Below are positions 55,061 through 62,848 of a stretch of 64,000 nt of DNA, one piece after another (position 1 is the first letter of the stretch; the number at the start of each line of letters is the position of its first letter). Source of the stretch: Planctomycetota bacterium (GTDB taxonomy: Bacteria > Planctomycetota > B15-G4); NCBI GenBank assembly GCA_029259745.1, contig JAJDEO010000051.1:17213-81212 (forward strand), written 5' to 3'. The notes beneath the pieces were generated by a model. The model did not search any database, was not told where the DNA came from, and saw nothing but the letters and a program-made list of their open reading frames with translations. Position numbers and translations under genes: made by a program.

Positions 55061-55351
55061 GTCCGTTCAGGAACTGCTTCGGAGGGGATGTGTTGCGAGG
55101 GCGTGGCTGCGTCTGCAGGGCAAGGAGAATCAGCATCTTTCGACGCCGAGGCCAAGGACCACTTCGTTGAGCGCAGGAGGCGTGTTGTTCGACGGTTCTG
55201 ATCCTCAACGGCCAACGCAGGCCGCCTCCGGTCAGCAACCTCGCTGCGCCTTGCCAACAAGGCCCAGCCGCGCCCTCGCGACGATCGTCCGTGCATATCC
55301 CGGGCTTGACCACGTGCCGTCGCCGACGTGACCGACGGGGGTCGCAGCAGG
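55061..55351. other. Intergenic stretch between the kinase gene and mnmE
   Basis: No gene is supported; short frames here are low-complexity shadows. It holds the kinase promoter at its left end and a hairpin near the mnmE stop at its right end. Nothing else was recognised. Confidence 0.5.
55317..55338 (-). terminator. Hairpin after mnmE
   Basis: CCGTCG (55317-55322) pairs with CGACGG (55333-55338), 10-base loop, 13 bp beyond the mnmE stop. Stem short and no T-run, so a weak call. Confidence 0.35.
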
Positions 55352-56707
55352 CTACTTTCCGACGCAGAAGGTCGCGTAGATGCGGTCCAGGACGGCATCG
55401 ACGACGTCGCGGCGCGGTTTCTCTGCGCCCCCACTGGCGTCGATCGCCTCGAGCGCCTCGCGCAGCGTCCACGCAATGGCCGGCAACGTCGCGCCGATCG
55501 TCGCCCCGCCGGCCAGCTCGCCGATGAGCGCGACGACCTCACGCGCCGCGGCGCGCACGCGGGCATCGGCGACATCGGGCGCCCGCGGTGCAGGAGCAGC
55601 CGCGACGATCGCGTCCCACAAAGACGCCAGCCCGACGCCGGTTTCGGCCGACACGGCGAGCACGTCGCCCGCGTAGTGCTCCACGAGATCGACCTTGTTG
55701 ACCACATCGACGCAGGGCCGCTCGCCGACGATCGCACGCCGCGCCGCGCGCCGCCCGGCATGCCCGGCCCGACCGACGTCCTCGACGTCTACGACGATGC
55801 CCGCCCGCGCGCACTGCGCGACGAAGGTCTCCATCGCCGCGACATCGAGGGGCCCGAGCTCGGGGTGATCCGACTCGAGTCCCGGGCCGTCGAGGATGCG
55901 GAAGCGGCGCCCGTCGTGTTCGACCTCGGCTTCGAGCAGGTCGCGCGTCGTCCCGGGCACGGACGACACCGTCGCGCGCGCTCCGGGACACAGCGCGAGG
56001 AACAGGCTCGTCTTGCCGGCGTTCGTCGGGCCGAGCAGCAGCACATCCGTGACGCCGTCACTCGGCGCGAGCGCCTGGGCGCAGCGGTCGAGTGCTGAGG
56101 CGGTGCCGGCTGCGCGCGCGAGCCCGGCGCGCAGCTGCGTCTCGTCGATCTCCTCGGTGTCCTGCTCCTCGAAGTCGACGTGCGCCTCGACGAGCGCGAG
56201 GGCGTCCAGCAGCGCGTCGGCGAGTTGTGTCACGAGCGGTGACATGCCCGTCGTCAGCACGCGTGCGGCCGCAGCGGCCTCCGTCGGCGACTGCGACGCG
56301 ACGAGCGTCCCGACCGCCAGAGCCGCTTCGGGCGACGTCCGCCCGAGGATCAGCGCCCGCGCCGTGAACTCGCCGGGAGCCGCTGTGCGCGCCCCGGCTC
56401 GCACGAGCCGCGCCACGAGCTCGGTGACGAGTGACGGCCATCCCGGCACATGGAGCTCGACGAGATCCTCGCCTGTGGCCGAGCGCGGGGCCGCGAACGC
56501 GAGGACGCCGACAGCGACCGACGCACCAGGCGCGAGCTGCAACGTCGCGTGGACACGCCGGCGCGGGGCAAGCGTCACCGCACCGACGAGCACGCTTCCC
56601 GCGAGGCGCCACGCTGCGGCGCCCGAAAGGCGCACGATCGCAACGTCCCCCGACCCCGCCGCCGTGGCCGCCGCGACAATCGTGTCGACCGGCGCGTCCG
56701 CGCTCAC
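55352..56707 (-). CDS. mnmE: tRNA-modification GTPase MnmE
   Basis: With MnmG, adds the (carboxy)aminomethyl group to U34 of certain tRNAs. It is 451 aa (E. coli 454). Order: N-terminal folate-binding domain (DTIVAAATAAGSGDVAIVRL), helical domain, G domain with GPTNAGKTSLFLALCPGA (Thr where Ser is usual), SVPGTTRDLL (K-loop/G2) and VNKVDL (G4), and the C-terminal motif CVGK (CIGK in E. coli). The G3 motif is DGPGLES instead of DTAGL, a notable change next to the active site. The start is GTG 56705-56707, overlapping the epimerase stop (GTGA). It is the last gene of the unit. Confidence 0.9.
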   Translation of the reverse strand: MSADAPVDTIVAAATAAGSGDVAIVRLSGAAAWRLAGSVLVGAVTLAPRRRVHATLQLAPGASVAVGVLAFAAPRSATGEDLVELHVPGWPSLVTELVARLVRAGARTAAPGEFTARALILGRTSPEAALAVGTLVASQSPTEAAAAARVLTTGMSPLVTQLADALLDALALVEAHVDFEEQDTEEIDETQLRAGLARAAGTASALDRCAQALAPSDGVTDVLLLGPTNAGKTSLFLALCPGARATVSSVPGTTRDLLEAEVEHDGRRFRILDGPGLESDHPELGPLDVAAMETFVAQCARAGIVVDVEDVGRAGHAGRRAARRAIVGERPCVDVVNKVDLVEHYAGDVLAVSAETGVGLASLWDAIVAAAPAPRAPDVADARVRAAAREVVALIGELAGGATIGATLPAIAWTLREALEAIDASGGAEKPRRDVVDAVLDRIYATFCVGK

Positions 56708-57651
56708 CCCTGCGACCCTGAGCGTCGCCAGAAATCGACGACATCCGCAAAGTCGACCGCGCGGCGCTTGGCGCGAAAGCCCGTCGCCTCGGCCAGCGCC
56801 GTCGCATCCGCGATCGCGTTGCGCATCTCGCCCTGCTGCTCGGGGCCCATGATCGGATCGGTCCCTGGCGCGAGGACGTCGAGCACGCCGCGCGCGATGT
56901 CGTTCACGGACGTCGCGTGCCCCGTGCCGACGTTGAAGATGCGCCCGGCGACGGCCTCGGTCGGTGCCTCGAGCACGGCGAGGTTCGCGCCGACGATGTC
57001 CGAGACGTGCACGAAGTCGCGCCGCTGCTCCCCATCGCCGAACACGGTGATGCCCTCGCCGGCGAGAAGCCGGTTGATGAAGATCGTGATGACACCGACG
57101 TACGGGGTCGGCGTCTGGCCCGGCCCGTAGGTGTTGAAGTAGCGCAGCACGGTCGGCTCGAGGCCGAGCGTCTTACCCATCATGAGCCAGTACTTCTCGG
57201 CCGCGAGCTTCGCGATGCCGTAGGGCGAGATGGGTTCGGTCGGGGAGCTCTCAGGCATCGGCGTCGGCGTCGGCGAGTCGGAGTAAACCGCCATCGACGA
57301 GGCCAGCAGCGCACGTGTGATGCCCTTGCCGGCCATGCGCTGGAGGAGATTGAGCGTGCCCGTGAGGTTCACGTCGGCATCGTTCGCAAAGCCTTCGATC
57401 GACGCGCGGATCGAGACGATCGCGGCCTCGTGGAAGACGATCGAGACGCCGTCGAGGGCCTCGTCGACGGCGGCCGGGTCACGCACGTCGCCTTCGACGA
57501 AGCGCACGTCCTCGGGGACATTGCTGCGTTTGCCCATCGAGAGGTCGTCGAGCACCGTGACGTCGTGTCCGCGCGCACGCAGGGCCGCGACGAGGTGATG
57601 TCCGATGAAGCCGGCGCCGCCGGTAACGAGGGCGCGAGGACGAGTGCTCAC
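56704..57651 (-). CDS. NAD-dependent sugar epimerase/dehydratase (extended SDR)
   Basis: Cytosolic nucleotide-sugar enzyme of 315 aa. The Rossmann motif is VTGGAGFIGHHLVAALRARG; the catalytic set is SSMAVYS with YGIAKLAAEKY (Tyr-x3-Lys); further family parts are RYFNTYGPGQTPTPYVGVIT and GDGEQRRDFVHVSDIVGANL. It resembles UDP-glucose 4-epimerase-like enzymes; exact sugar unknown. The start is GTG 57649-57651 with AGGGAGA upstream. It follows the sugar nucleotidyltransferase by 27 bp and precedes mnmE with an overlap, so it belongs to the surface-glycan group upstream. Confidence 0.88.
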   Translation of the reverse strand: MSTRPRALVTGGAGFIGHHLVAALRARGHDVTVLDDLSMGKRSNVPEDVRFVEGDVRDPAAVDEALDGVSIVFHEAAIVSIRASIEGFANDADVNLTGTLNLLQRMAGKGITRALLASSMAVYSDSPTPTPMPESSPTEPISPYGIAKLAAEKYWLMMGKTLGLEPTVLRYFNTYGPGQTPTPYVGVITIFINRLLAGEGITVFGDGEQRRDFVHVSDIVGANLAVLEAPTEAVAGRIFNVGTGHATSVNDIARGVLDVLAPGTDPIMGPEQQGEMRNAIADATALAEATGFRAKRRAVDFADVVDFWRRSGSQG

Positions 57652-57678
57652 GGGGAGTCTCCCTGGGGACCCTTGGCG

Positions 57679-58626
57679 TCAACGGCAGTCGATGACGTGG
57701 TCGGGCGTGATGATGTGGCGGTGCAGGTCGACGGCGCTGTCGACGATGGCGCCGGGGAAGACGAGGCAGTCATGCAGCGTGATCGGCGTCGTGACCTGAC
57801 AGCCCTTCATGAGGACGCTGTGCGTGGCCGACGCGCCGGGCGCGAGCTGGACCCCGTCGCCGCGATACTCGCCGCCCTCGCCGAGCACCTGCAGGTTGAT
57901 GTCGAGCAGGTCGCCGGGGTAGCTGAGGTTCAGATCGTCTTCGATGACGCGCGCGGCCTTCACGGCGTGACCGTCGTCGATGAAGATCTGGATCGCGTCC
58001 GTGATCTCGTACTCGTCGCGCAGCGCCGAGCGCGGCGTGCGCCGCACGGCGTCGAAGAACAGCGGATCGAAGAGGTAGAGGCCGCAGCCCTTGAGCGTCG
58101 TGCGTGGGTACTGGGGCTTCTCGATCACCCGCCGCACGAAGCCTTCCTCGTTCTCGAGGACGACGAAGTTTCGTCGGATCGCCGCCATCGACGGCTCTTC
58201 CTTCACGGCGAGCACGCCGTGGACGTTCGGATCGCGCAGCGTCTCCACCATCGACCCGAGATCGCGATGGACGAAGAAGATGTCACCGAGGAAGAGCATG
58301 AACGGCGCGTCGATGCGCTGCTCGAGCTTACTCACCGCATGGGCGATGCCGAGCGTGGGCCCCTGGTCGACATACTCGATCGACACGCCCAGGTCGGCCC
58401 CATCGCCGAGCGCCCGCACGATCTCGAAGCCGAGGTGCCCGATCACGATGATGACGCGGCGCACGCCGAGGTCACGCATGATCTCGACCTGATGCTGCAA
58501 CACCGACTTGCCGAGGATCGGGAGGATCGGCTTGGGGTAACGCTCGCTGAAGGGCTGGATGCGCGTGCCCTTGCCGGCGGCGAGAATCACACCGAGCAGC
58601 TCGTCACGGGGTGGCGTGTCGGTCAT
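57679..58626 (-). CDS. Sugar nucleotidyltransferase
   Basis: Protein of 315 aa that probably makes an NDP-sugar from a sugar-1-phosphate. The signature is GVILAAGKGTRIQPFSERYP followed by KPILPILGKSVLQHQVEIM; the metal site is FLGDIFFVHRD; RRVIEKPQYPRTTLKGCGLY matches glucose-1-phosphate thymidylyltransferase-like enzymes. The C-terminus (GDGVQLAPGASATHSVLMKG and TLHDCLVFPGAIVDSA) is a short left-handed beta-helix. ATG 58624-58626. It is 7 bp after the glycosyltransferase gene and upstream of the epimerase, which suggests consecutive steps in making an envelope sugar donor. Confidence 0.87.
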   Translation of the reverse strand: MTDTPPRDELLGVILAAGKGTRIQPFSERYPKPILPILGKSVLQHQVEIMRDLGVRRVIIVIGHLGFEIVRALGDGADLGVSIEYVDQGPTLGIAHAVSKLEQRIDAPFMLFLGDIFFVHRDLGSMVETLRDPNVHGVLAVKEEPSMAAIRRNFVVLENEEGFVRRVIEKPQYPRTTLKGCGLYLFDPLFFDAVRRTPRSALRDEYEITDAIQIFIDDGHAVKAARVIEDDLNLSYPGDLLDINLQVLGEGGEYRGDGVQLAPGASATHSVLMKGCQVTTPITLHDCLVFPGAIVDSAVDLHRHIITPDHVIDCR

Positions 58627-58633
58627 CGCGCGA

Positions 58634-59371
58634 TCATGGTTCGAGGAGGATACGGGCCTTGTTCAGTGCGATCTTTCGGCGCAAGTACAGCAGGAACCTG
58701 AACATCGCCCAGGCCGTTCGGAAGGGATGGAGCTTACTCGCCCCGGCGGCCCGCTCGCGGTGCGTGACGCCTTCTTCTCCCATGTGCATCCCGAGCGCGT
58801 GCAGGCGCACGCAGATTTCGGTGGGCGTGGGGTATCCGCGCGCCTCGATGTTGAGGCCGCGCAGGACGTCGCCCTGGGCGACTTTCAGGGCGCAGTTGGT
58901 GTCGCGCAGGCGCACGCCGAACATCAGGCGCACGAGCTTGTTGAGCCCGCGGTCGGCGATCACGCGGAAGAAGCTGTCCTGCTTGGCTCGGCGATACCCG
59001 GTGACGCAGTGGTATTCGCCCTCTTCGAGTTCGGCGAGCAGCGCCATGGCGTCCGAGAGGTCGAACTGCCCGTCGCTGTCGATCGTGACGACGTATTCGC
59101 CGCGGGTGGCGTCGATGGCCGCCGAAAGCGCCCGTCCGTAGCCGCCGTTCTTCTCGAAGTCGACGACGCGGACGCGCCGGAAGCGCACCTGCAACTCCTT
59201 CAGAACGTTCCGAGTGTTGTCGGTGGAACCGTCGTTGCAGAGGACGATCTCCGTCGGGTACGGGAAGTGGTCGAGGATCCCGTTCCACTCCTCGACGACT
59301 TCGGTGATCGCCTCCTCCTCGTTGTAGCAAGGAGCCGCCACCGACAAGCGCGGTGCGGCGTCGTCACTCAA
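58634..59371 (-). CDS. Family 2 glycosyltransferase (dolichyl-phosphate-mannose-synthase-like)
   Basis: Cytoplasmic-face enzyme of 245 aa. GT2 motifs: LSVAAPCYNEEEAITEVVEE, VLCNDGSTDNT, and the metal-binding TIDSDGQFDL. RAKQDSFFRVIADRGLNKLV and DTNCALKVAQGDVLRG resemble polyprenyl-phosphate sugar transferases. No C-terminal TM pair, so it is the soluble type with a basic end. The start is TTG 59369-59371, overlapping the stop of the SGNH hydrolase gene (TTGA). It probably loads a sugar on a lipid carrier for surface glycan assembly. Confidence 0.88.
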   Translation of the reverse strand: MSDDAAPRLSVAAPCYNEEEAITEVVEEWNGILDHFPYPTEIVLCNDGSTDNTRNVLKELQVRFRRVRVVDFEKNGGYGRALSAAIDATRGEYVVTIDSDGQFDLSDAMALLAELEEGEYHCVTGYRRAKQDSFFRVIADRGLNKLVRLMFGVRLRDTNCALKVAQGDVLRGLNIEARGYPTPTEICVRLHALGMHMGEEGVTHRERAAGASKLHPFRTAWAMFRFLLYLRRKIALNKARILLEP

Positions 59372-60357
59372 GGCACCAACTCCAGCAAGCCGTCCGCGAC
59401 CACGCGCGCCTTCTGCAGGGTGCCCTTGGCGTTCATGTGCACCGGATCGCCGAACATGCCTTCGTACGGCATCGTCGACGCGAGATCGATCACCGTCGCG
59501 CCGTGGCGTTCGCCGATCTCCTTCATCGCGCGGTTGTAGCCCTCGATGCCGCGCACCATCTCGTCGCTGACGTACTCGTTGCCGCGGTCGATGAGGAACG
59601 TCACGAGCGCCGTCTCGATGCCGTGCGCACGCGCAGCGCCGATCATGGAGATCAGGTTGCGGCGATAGGCGCCCGTTCCCGAGCGCTTGATGAGCTCGTG
59701 ACGCGGGATGTCCGTCGCCGGGGCGTCGAGCTGGATGTACGGGTTGATCCCGCCGCGCAGCTCGGCCAAGTCGCTCTCGGTGGGGTTGTCGAGCGTGCCG
59801 TCCCAGACCTTGCGGTAGTGGAAGTAGGCGCTGTCGTAGTTCGCGTAGCCCCGCGTGCGGAGGTCGTTCGCGGCCTGGTAGAGCACGATGACGTCGGGCT
59901 CGAGGTCGATGCAGCGGAACATGAAGTTCGCCAGACTCTCGGCGGACGTGTACGACGGCACGCCGGCGTTGATGACTTCGATGTCCTGCCCCGGCCGACG
60001 CTGCTCGAGAATGCGCTCGAGGTGCACGGGGTAGGTCTCGTCGTCATTGACGAGATCGGAGTACGTCGTCGACCCGCCGAGACACACGATGCGGAATCGC
60101 GACGCAGGCTTCGGGAGCTCGATCTCCGGGCCGCGGAAGCCGAGGGTGTTCGAGGTGCGCACGAGGTCGCGCGCGCCCGGCGCTCGCGTGTTGCTCGGTT
60201 CGAGGCCGTAGTTCACGTAGGGCAACGGCCGAAAGGCGAGCTTGCCGCCCTCCGCCTTCGTGAAGAACTGGAAGGCGAACCACGACGCCGCAGTGAGCCC
60301 GGCGACGAAGAGGAACAGCCCGAGACGGGACTTACGTTGGCGTGTCTTGGTGGTCAT
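59368..60357 (-). CDS. SGNH/GDSL hydrolase, membrane-anchored
   Basis: Protein of 329 aa with an N-terminal TM anchor (LGLFLFVAGLTAASWFAFQF). The SGNH blocks are visible: block I CLGGSTTYSDLV (Ser nucleophile), block II Gly in VINAGVPSYTSAES, block III QAANDLRT (Asn) and block V GDPVHMNAKG (Asp and His). Members are esterases, often O-acetyl transferases or esterases of surface polysaccharides. ATG 60355-60357 begins MTTKTRQRKS; the longer frame upstream is arginine-rich. It heads the sugar-nucleotide operon, which fits a role in trimming or decorating a surface glycan (inference). Confidence 0.83.
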   Translation of the reverse strand: MTTKTRQRKSRLGLFLFVAGLTAASWFAFQFFTKAEGGKLAFRPLPYVNYGLEPSNTRAPGARDLVRTSNTLGFRGPEIELPKPASRFRIVCLGGSTTYSDLVNDDETYPVHLERILEQRRPGQDIEVINAGVPSYTSAESLANFMFRCIDLEPDVIVLYQAANDLRTRGYANYDSAYFHYRKVWDGTLDNPTESDLAELRGGINPYIQLDAPATDIPRHELIKRSGTGAYRRNLISMIGAARAHGIETALVTFLIDRGNEYVSDEMVRGIEGYNRAMKEIGERHGATVIDLASTMPYEGMFGDPVHMNAKGTLQKARVVADGLLELVP

Positions 60358-60416
60358 GAGGACCGAGAGGATACGCCGCCGAGCAGCCGATGCCCACCGC
60401 CGAGAGCCGAGACGCG

Positions 60417-60450
60417 TGCAGCCCACCGAAGGAGTCTCCGGCGGGCTGCA
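60417..60450 (-). terminator. Hairpin after yidC
   Basis: TGCAGCCC (60417-60424) pairs with GGGCTGCA (60443-60450), and three further pairs form inside after one mismatch. It lies in the 188-bp gap between yidC and the SGNH hydrolase gene. No T-run follows. Confidence 0.5.
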
Positions 60451-60545
60451 GCGATTCCCTCACGTCTCGCGACGAGCCGAGCGCGCGATGAATCCACGAT
60501 TCGCGCGCCTTCTGTGTCCGAGACGCCCCGCCGAAACGTGGCCGA

Positions 60546-62378
60546 TCAGGTGGCGGCAGGAGTCGGCGCGGCATCGCCGACCGGCCACTTCTTGCGGATG
60601 ACCTGGATCTCGAAGACGCCGAGCAACGACGACGTCAGGATGTAGAGCGCCAGTCCCGCCGGGTAGCCGTAGAGCAGGAACAGCATCATCACGGGGAAGA
60701 TCGTGGCCATGATCTTCTGCTGCTGCGCTTGGGTGTCGTCGGCGGGCTTTGGCTGCGCCTTCATCGACAACACCATCGCGCCGGCCATGAGGATCGGCAG
60801 CACGTTGAGTGTCTCGAAGCCGAAGAGGCCCAGCGGCATGCGGTCGGGCTGGGACAGATCGGTGATCCACCCCATGAACGGCGCCTGGCGCAGCTCGATC
60901 GAGGCGCGCAGCACCTGGTAGAGCCCGATCCAGATCGGGAACTGCAGCAGCATCAGCAGGCAACCGCCGAGCGGCGGTCGCACGCCCTCTTCCTTCATGA
61001 GCTGGATCTGGGCCTCGTTGAACTTCTTCTGGTTGCCCTTGTACTTCTCCTTGAGCGCGTCGATCTTCGGCTTGAGCCGCTGCATCTTCGCGCTGTGGCC
61101 CATCATCTGGCTCTGCTGCACGCGGCTCAGCGGGAACAGTATGCCGCGCACGAGCACCGTGAGCAGGATGATCGCGACGCCCCAGTTGCCCGTCAGGCCG
61201 TGGAAGAACTCGAGCACCGCGAGCATCGCGCGGTTGATCCACGCCATCGACCCGTAGGCTTCCGAGACGACCGACTTGAGGAAGCCGAAACCCGGTTCGT
61301 CGGCGAGCTTGCGGTCTTTCGGACCCGCGTAGACCGTGAAGCCGTATTCGAGGCTCTCGCCGGGCTTGGGGCGCGTGTGAGGGAACGACAACAGCACGGA
61401 CGCGTTCGAGTCGCGGTAGTCGTCGGCGAGCTGGCGGCGCCAGCGCTCGCGCTCGGCCTCGTCGAAGGGCAGCTTCTCGTCGACGGCCTTCTCGAGCTCG
61501 TAGTGATCGAGCACCGGCACGGGCTGGACGACGAACTCGTGCGATTCGTGCGGAACGAGGAGCGAGGCGAAGTAGTTCGTCATCGTGCCCGCACAGATCA
61601 GCCGCTGGTCGGGCGCGAGACGACGTGCCGTGCCGTCGAGTAGGTCACCGCCCTTCCAGGTCTCGACCTCCGTCGTGCCGCGCTCGTCGACGATCGCGAT
61701 CGCCGTCGGCCCCTGCACGAACGCCGCTGTCGTGTCGTTCAGGACACCGGGTGGCCCGAGCATCGTCAGGTTGAGAATCCCGCCCTCGACGTCGCCGATG
61801 TTCTCGACGCGCAGCAGCAGATCGAAGGAGAAGGGCGCGCCCGTCGAACGCAACTCACGCGTGAAACGCAAGCCGTCTTCGGTCGTGTGCGTGAGAACGA
61901 GCTGGGTCCCGTCGCGCGTGACCTCCTGACTCTCGATCTCCCAGGCCACGCGATCGAGCGCGTAGCGATCGCCCGAGGCCGTCAGCGTGAAACCGAGACG
62001 CTCGGGATCGACGGCACCGATGAGCCGCATCGGCTCGCTGTCATCGCCGCTCAGCGTGTAATCGTCGAGGTCAAGGCGCGAGATTCCCGCCCCGCGCGTC
62101 TCGACGACGGCCGAGAAGCCGTTGCCCTCGAAGGGCAGCGCCTGCGACTCGACGGGCAGCATCGCCGTCGGCATCGGTTCGGCAGGCGAGCCCGCATTCG
62201 GCGACGCCGGAAGCGCGGCCCCAGTCGGAGCCGAGAGCCCCGTGTCGGGCAGCGTGTCAGAGACGACCGTCTCACCGCCCGGCGCACCCTCGGTGCCCGG
62301 CTGCGGAAGAACAGTCGACGTGTACCAATAGAACACCGCGACGCAGAGCATCAGGGCGAGGGGCAGCCGCTTTTCCAT
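60546..62378 (-). CDS. yidC: Membrane protein insertase YidC
   Basis: Inserts and folds inner-membrane proteins, alone or with SecYEG. It is 610 aa (E. coli 548). N-terminal TM (LPLALMLCVAVFYWYTST), a large periplasmic beta-sandwich (~60-370), then the conserved core with WGVAIILLTVLVRGILFPLS (hydrophilic-groove Arg), SQMMGHSAKMQRLKPKIDAL, GGCLLMLLQFPIWIGLYQVL and the last TM pair (MATIFPVMMLFLLYGYPAGL). ATG 62376-62378 has GGAG upstream. It follows a Trm112-like gene by 74 bp. Two-domain YidC of this type is typical of diderm bacteria. Confidence 0.95.
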   Translation of the reverse strand: MEKRLPLALMLCVAVFYWYTSTVLPQPGTEGAPGGETVVSDTLPDTGLSAPTGAALPASPNAGSPAEPMPTAMLPVESQALPFEGNGFSAVVETRGAGISRLDLDDYTLSGDDSEPMRLIGAVDPERLGFTLTASGDRYALDRVAWEIESQEVTRDGTQLVLTHTTEDGLRFTRELRSTGAPFSFDLLLRVENIGDVEGGILNLTMLGPPGVLNDTTAAFVQGPTAIAIVDERGTTEVETWKGGDLLDGTARRLAPDQRLICAGTMTNYFASLLVPHESHEFVVQPVPVLDHYELEKAVDEKLPFDEAERERWRRQLADDYRDSNASVLLSFPHTRPKPGESLEYGFTVYAGPKDRKLADEPGFGFLKSVVSEAYGSMAWINRAMLAVLEFFHGLTGNWGVAIILLTVLVRGILFPLSRVQQSQMMGHSAKMQRLKPKIDALKEKYKGNQKKFNEAQIQLMKEEGVRPPLGGCLLMLLQFPIWIGLYQVLRASIELRQAPFMGWITDLSQPDRMPLGLFGFETLNVLPILMAGAMVLSMKAQPKPADDTQAQQQKIMATIFPVMMLFLLYGYPAGLALYILTSSLLGVFEIQVIRKKWPVGDAAPTPAAT

Positions 62379-62452
62379 GGGGCTCCGGAGGTCGCCGGGT
62401 CGCGGAGTACGCGATTACCAGGCGAGGCATGCGTGCGCGGGGTGAGTGCGCG

Positions 62453-62722
62453 TCAGGTGAGCTGATCGAGTGGGATGGACTCGTCGATCAGCATGATCGG
62501 GATGCCTCCGCGGACGGCGTACAGCACCTTGCCGTCTTGACGAAGAAGGCCGGCGTCGAGCGGCCGGACGATGACTTCACCGTCGCGCTGCTTCAGCGTC
62601 TCGGCGGCGATGGCCGCGTTGACGCGTGCAAGCAGCTCGGCGTCCGCGAGGGCGACGGGCTCCTTCGTTTCGGGGCACGCGAGGATCGCGAGAAGGTCTT
62701 GGTCGAGTTCGGTCGACGGCAT
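62453..62722 (-). CDS. Trm112-like (YcaR/UPF0434) small protein
   Basis: Protein of 89 aa. The N-terminus DQDLLAILACPETKEPVALA and the C-terminus YAVRGGIPIMLIDESIPLDQ match the Trm112/UPF0434 fold, which in eukaryotes activates methyltransferases and in bacteria is mostly uncharacterised. Only one of the usual CxxC cysteines is present (CPETKEP), so zinc binding is doubtful. ATG 62720-62722 has GGAGA upstream; the much longer open frame upstream is antisense to the HEAT-like gene and not supported. It is followed by yidC. Confidence 0.78.
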   Translation of the reverse strand: MPSTELDQDLLAILACPETKEPVALADAELLARVNAAIAAETLKQRDGEVIVRPLDAGLLRQDGKVLYAVRGGIPIMLIDESIPLDQLT

Positions 62723-62848
62723 CGTTGCGTTCTCCACATGCAAAGACGGGCCACGAGTCAAGCTCGGTATCCTCCCATACGGGTTTCCAGGGCGCCATCG
62801 TCGTCCCGCACGCCATCCCTTCGCCGCATCCCCACGAGGCCCCATCCG

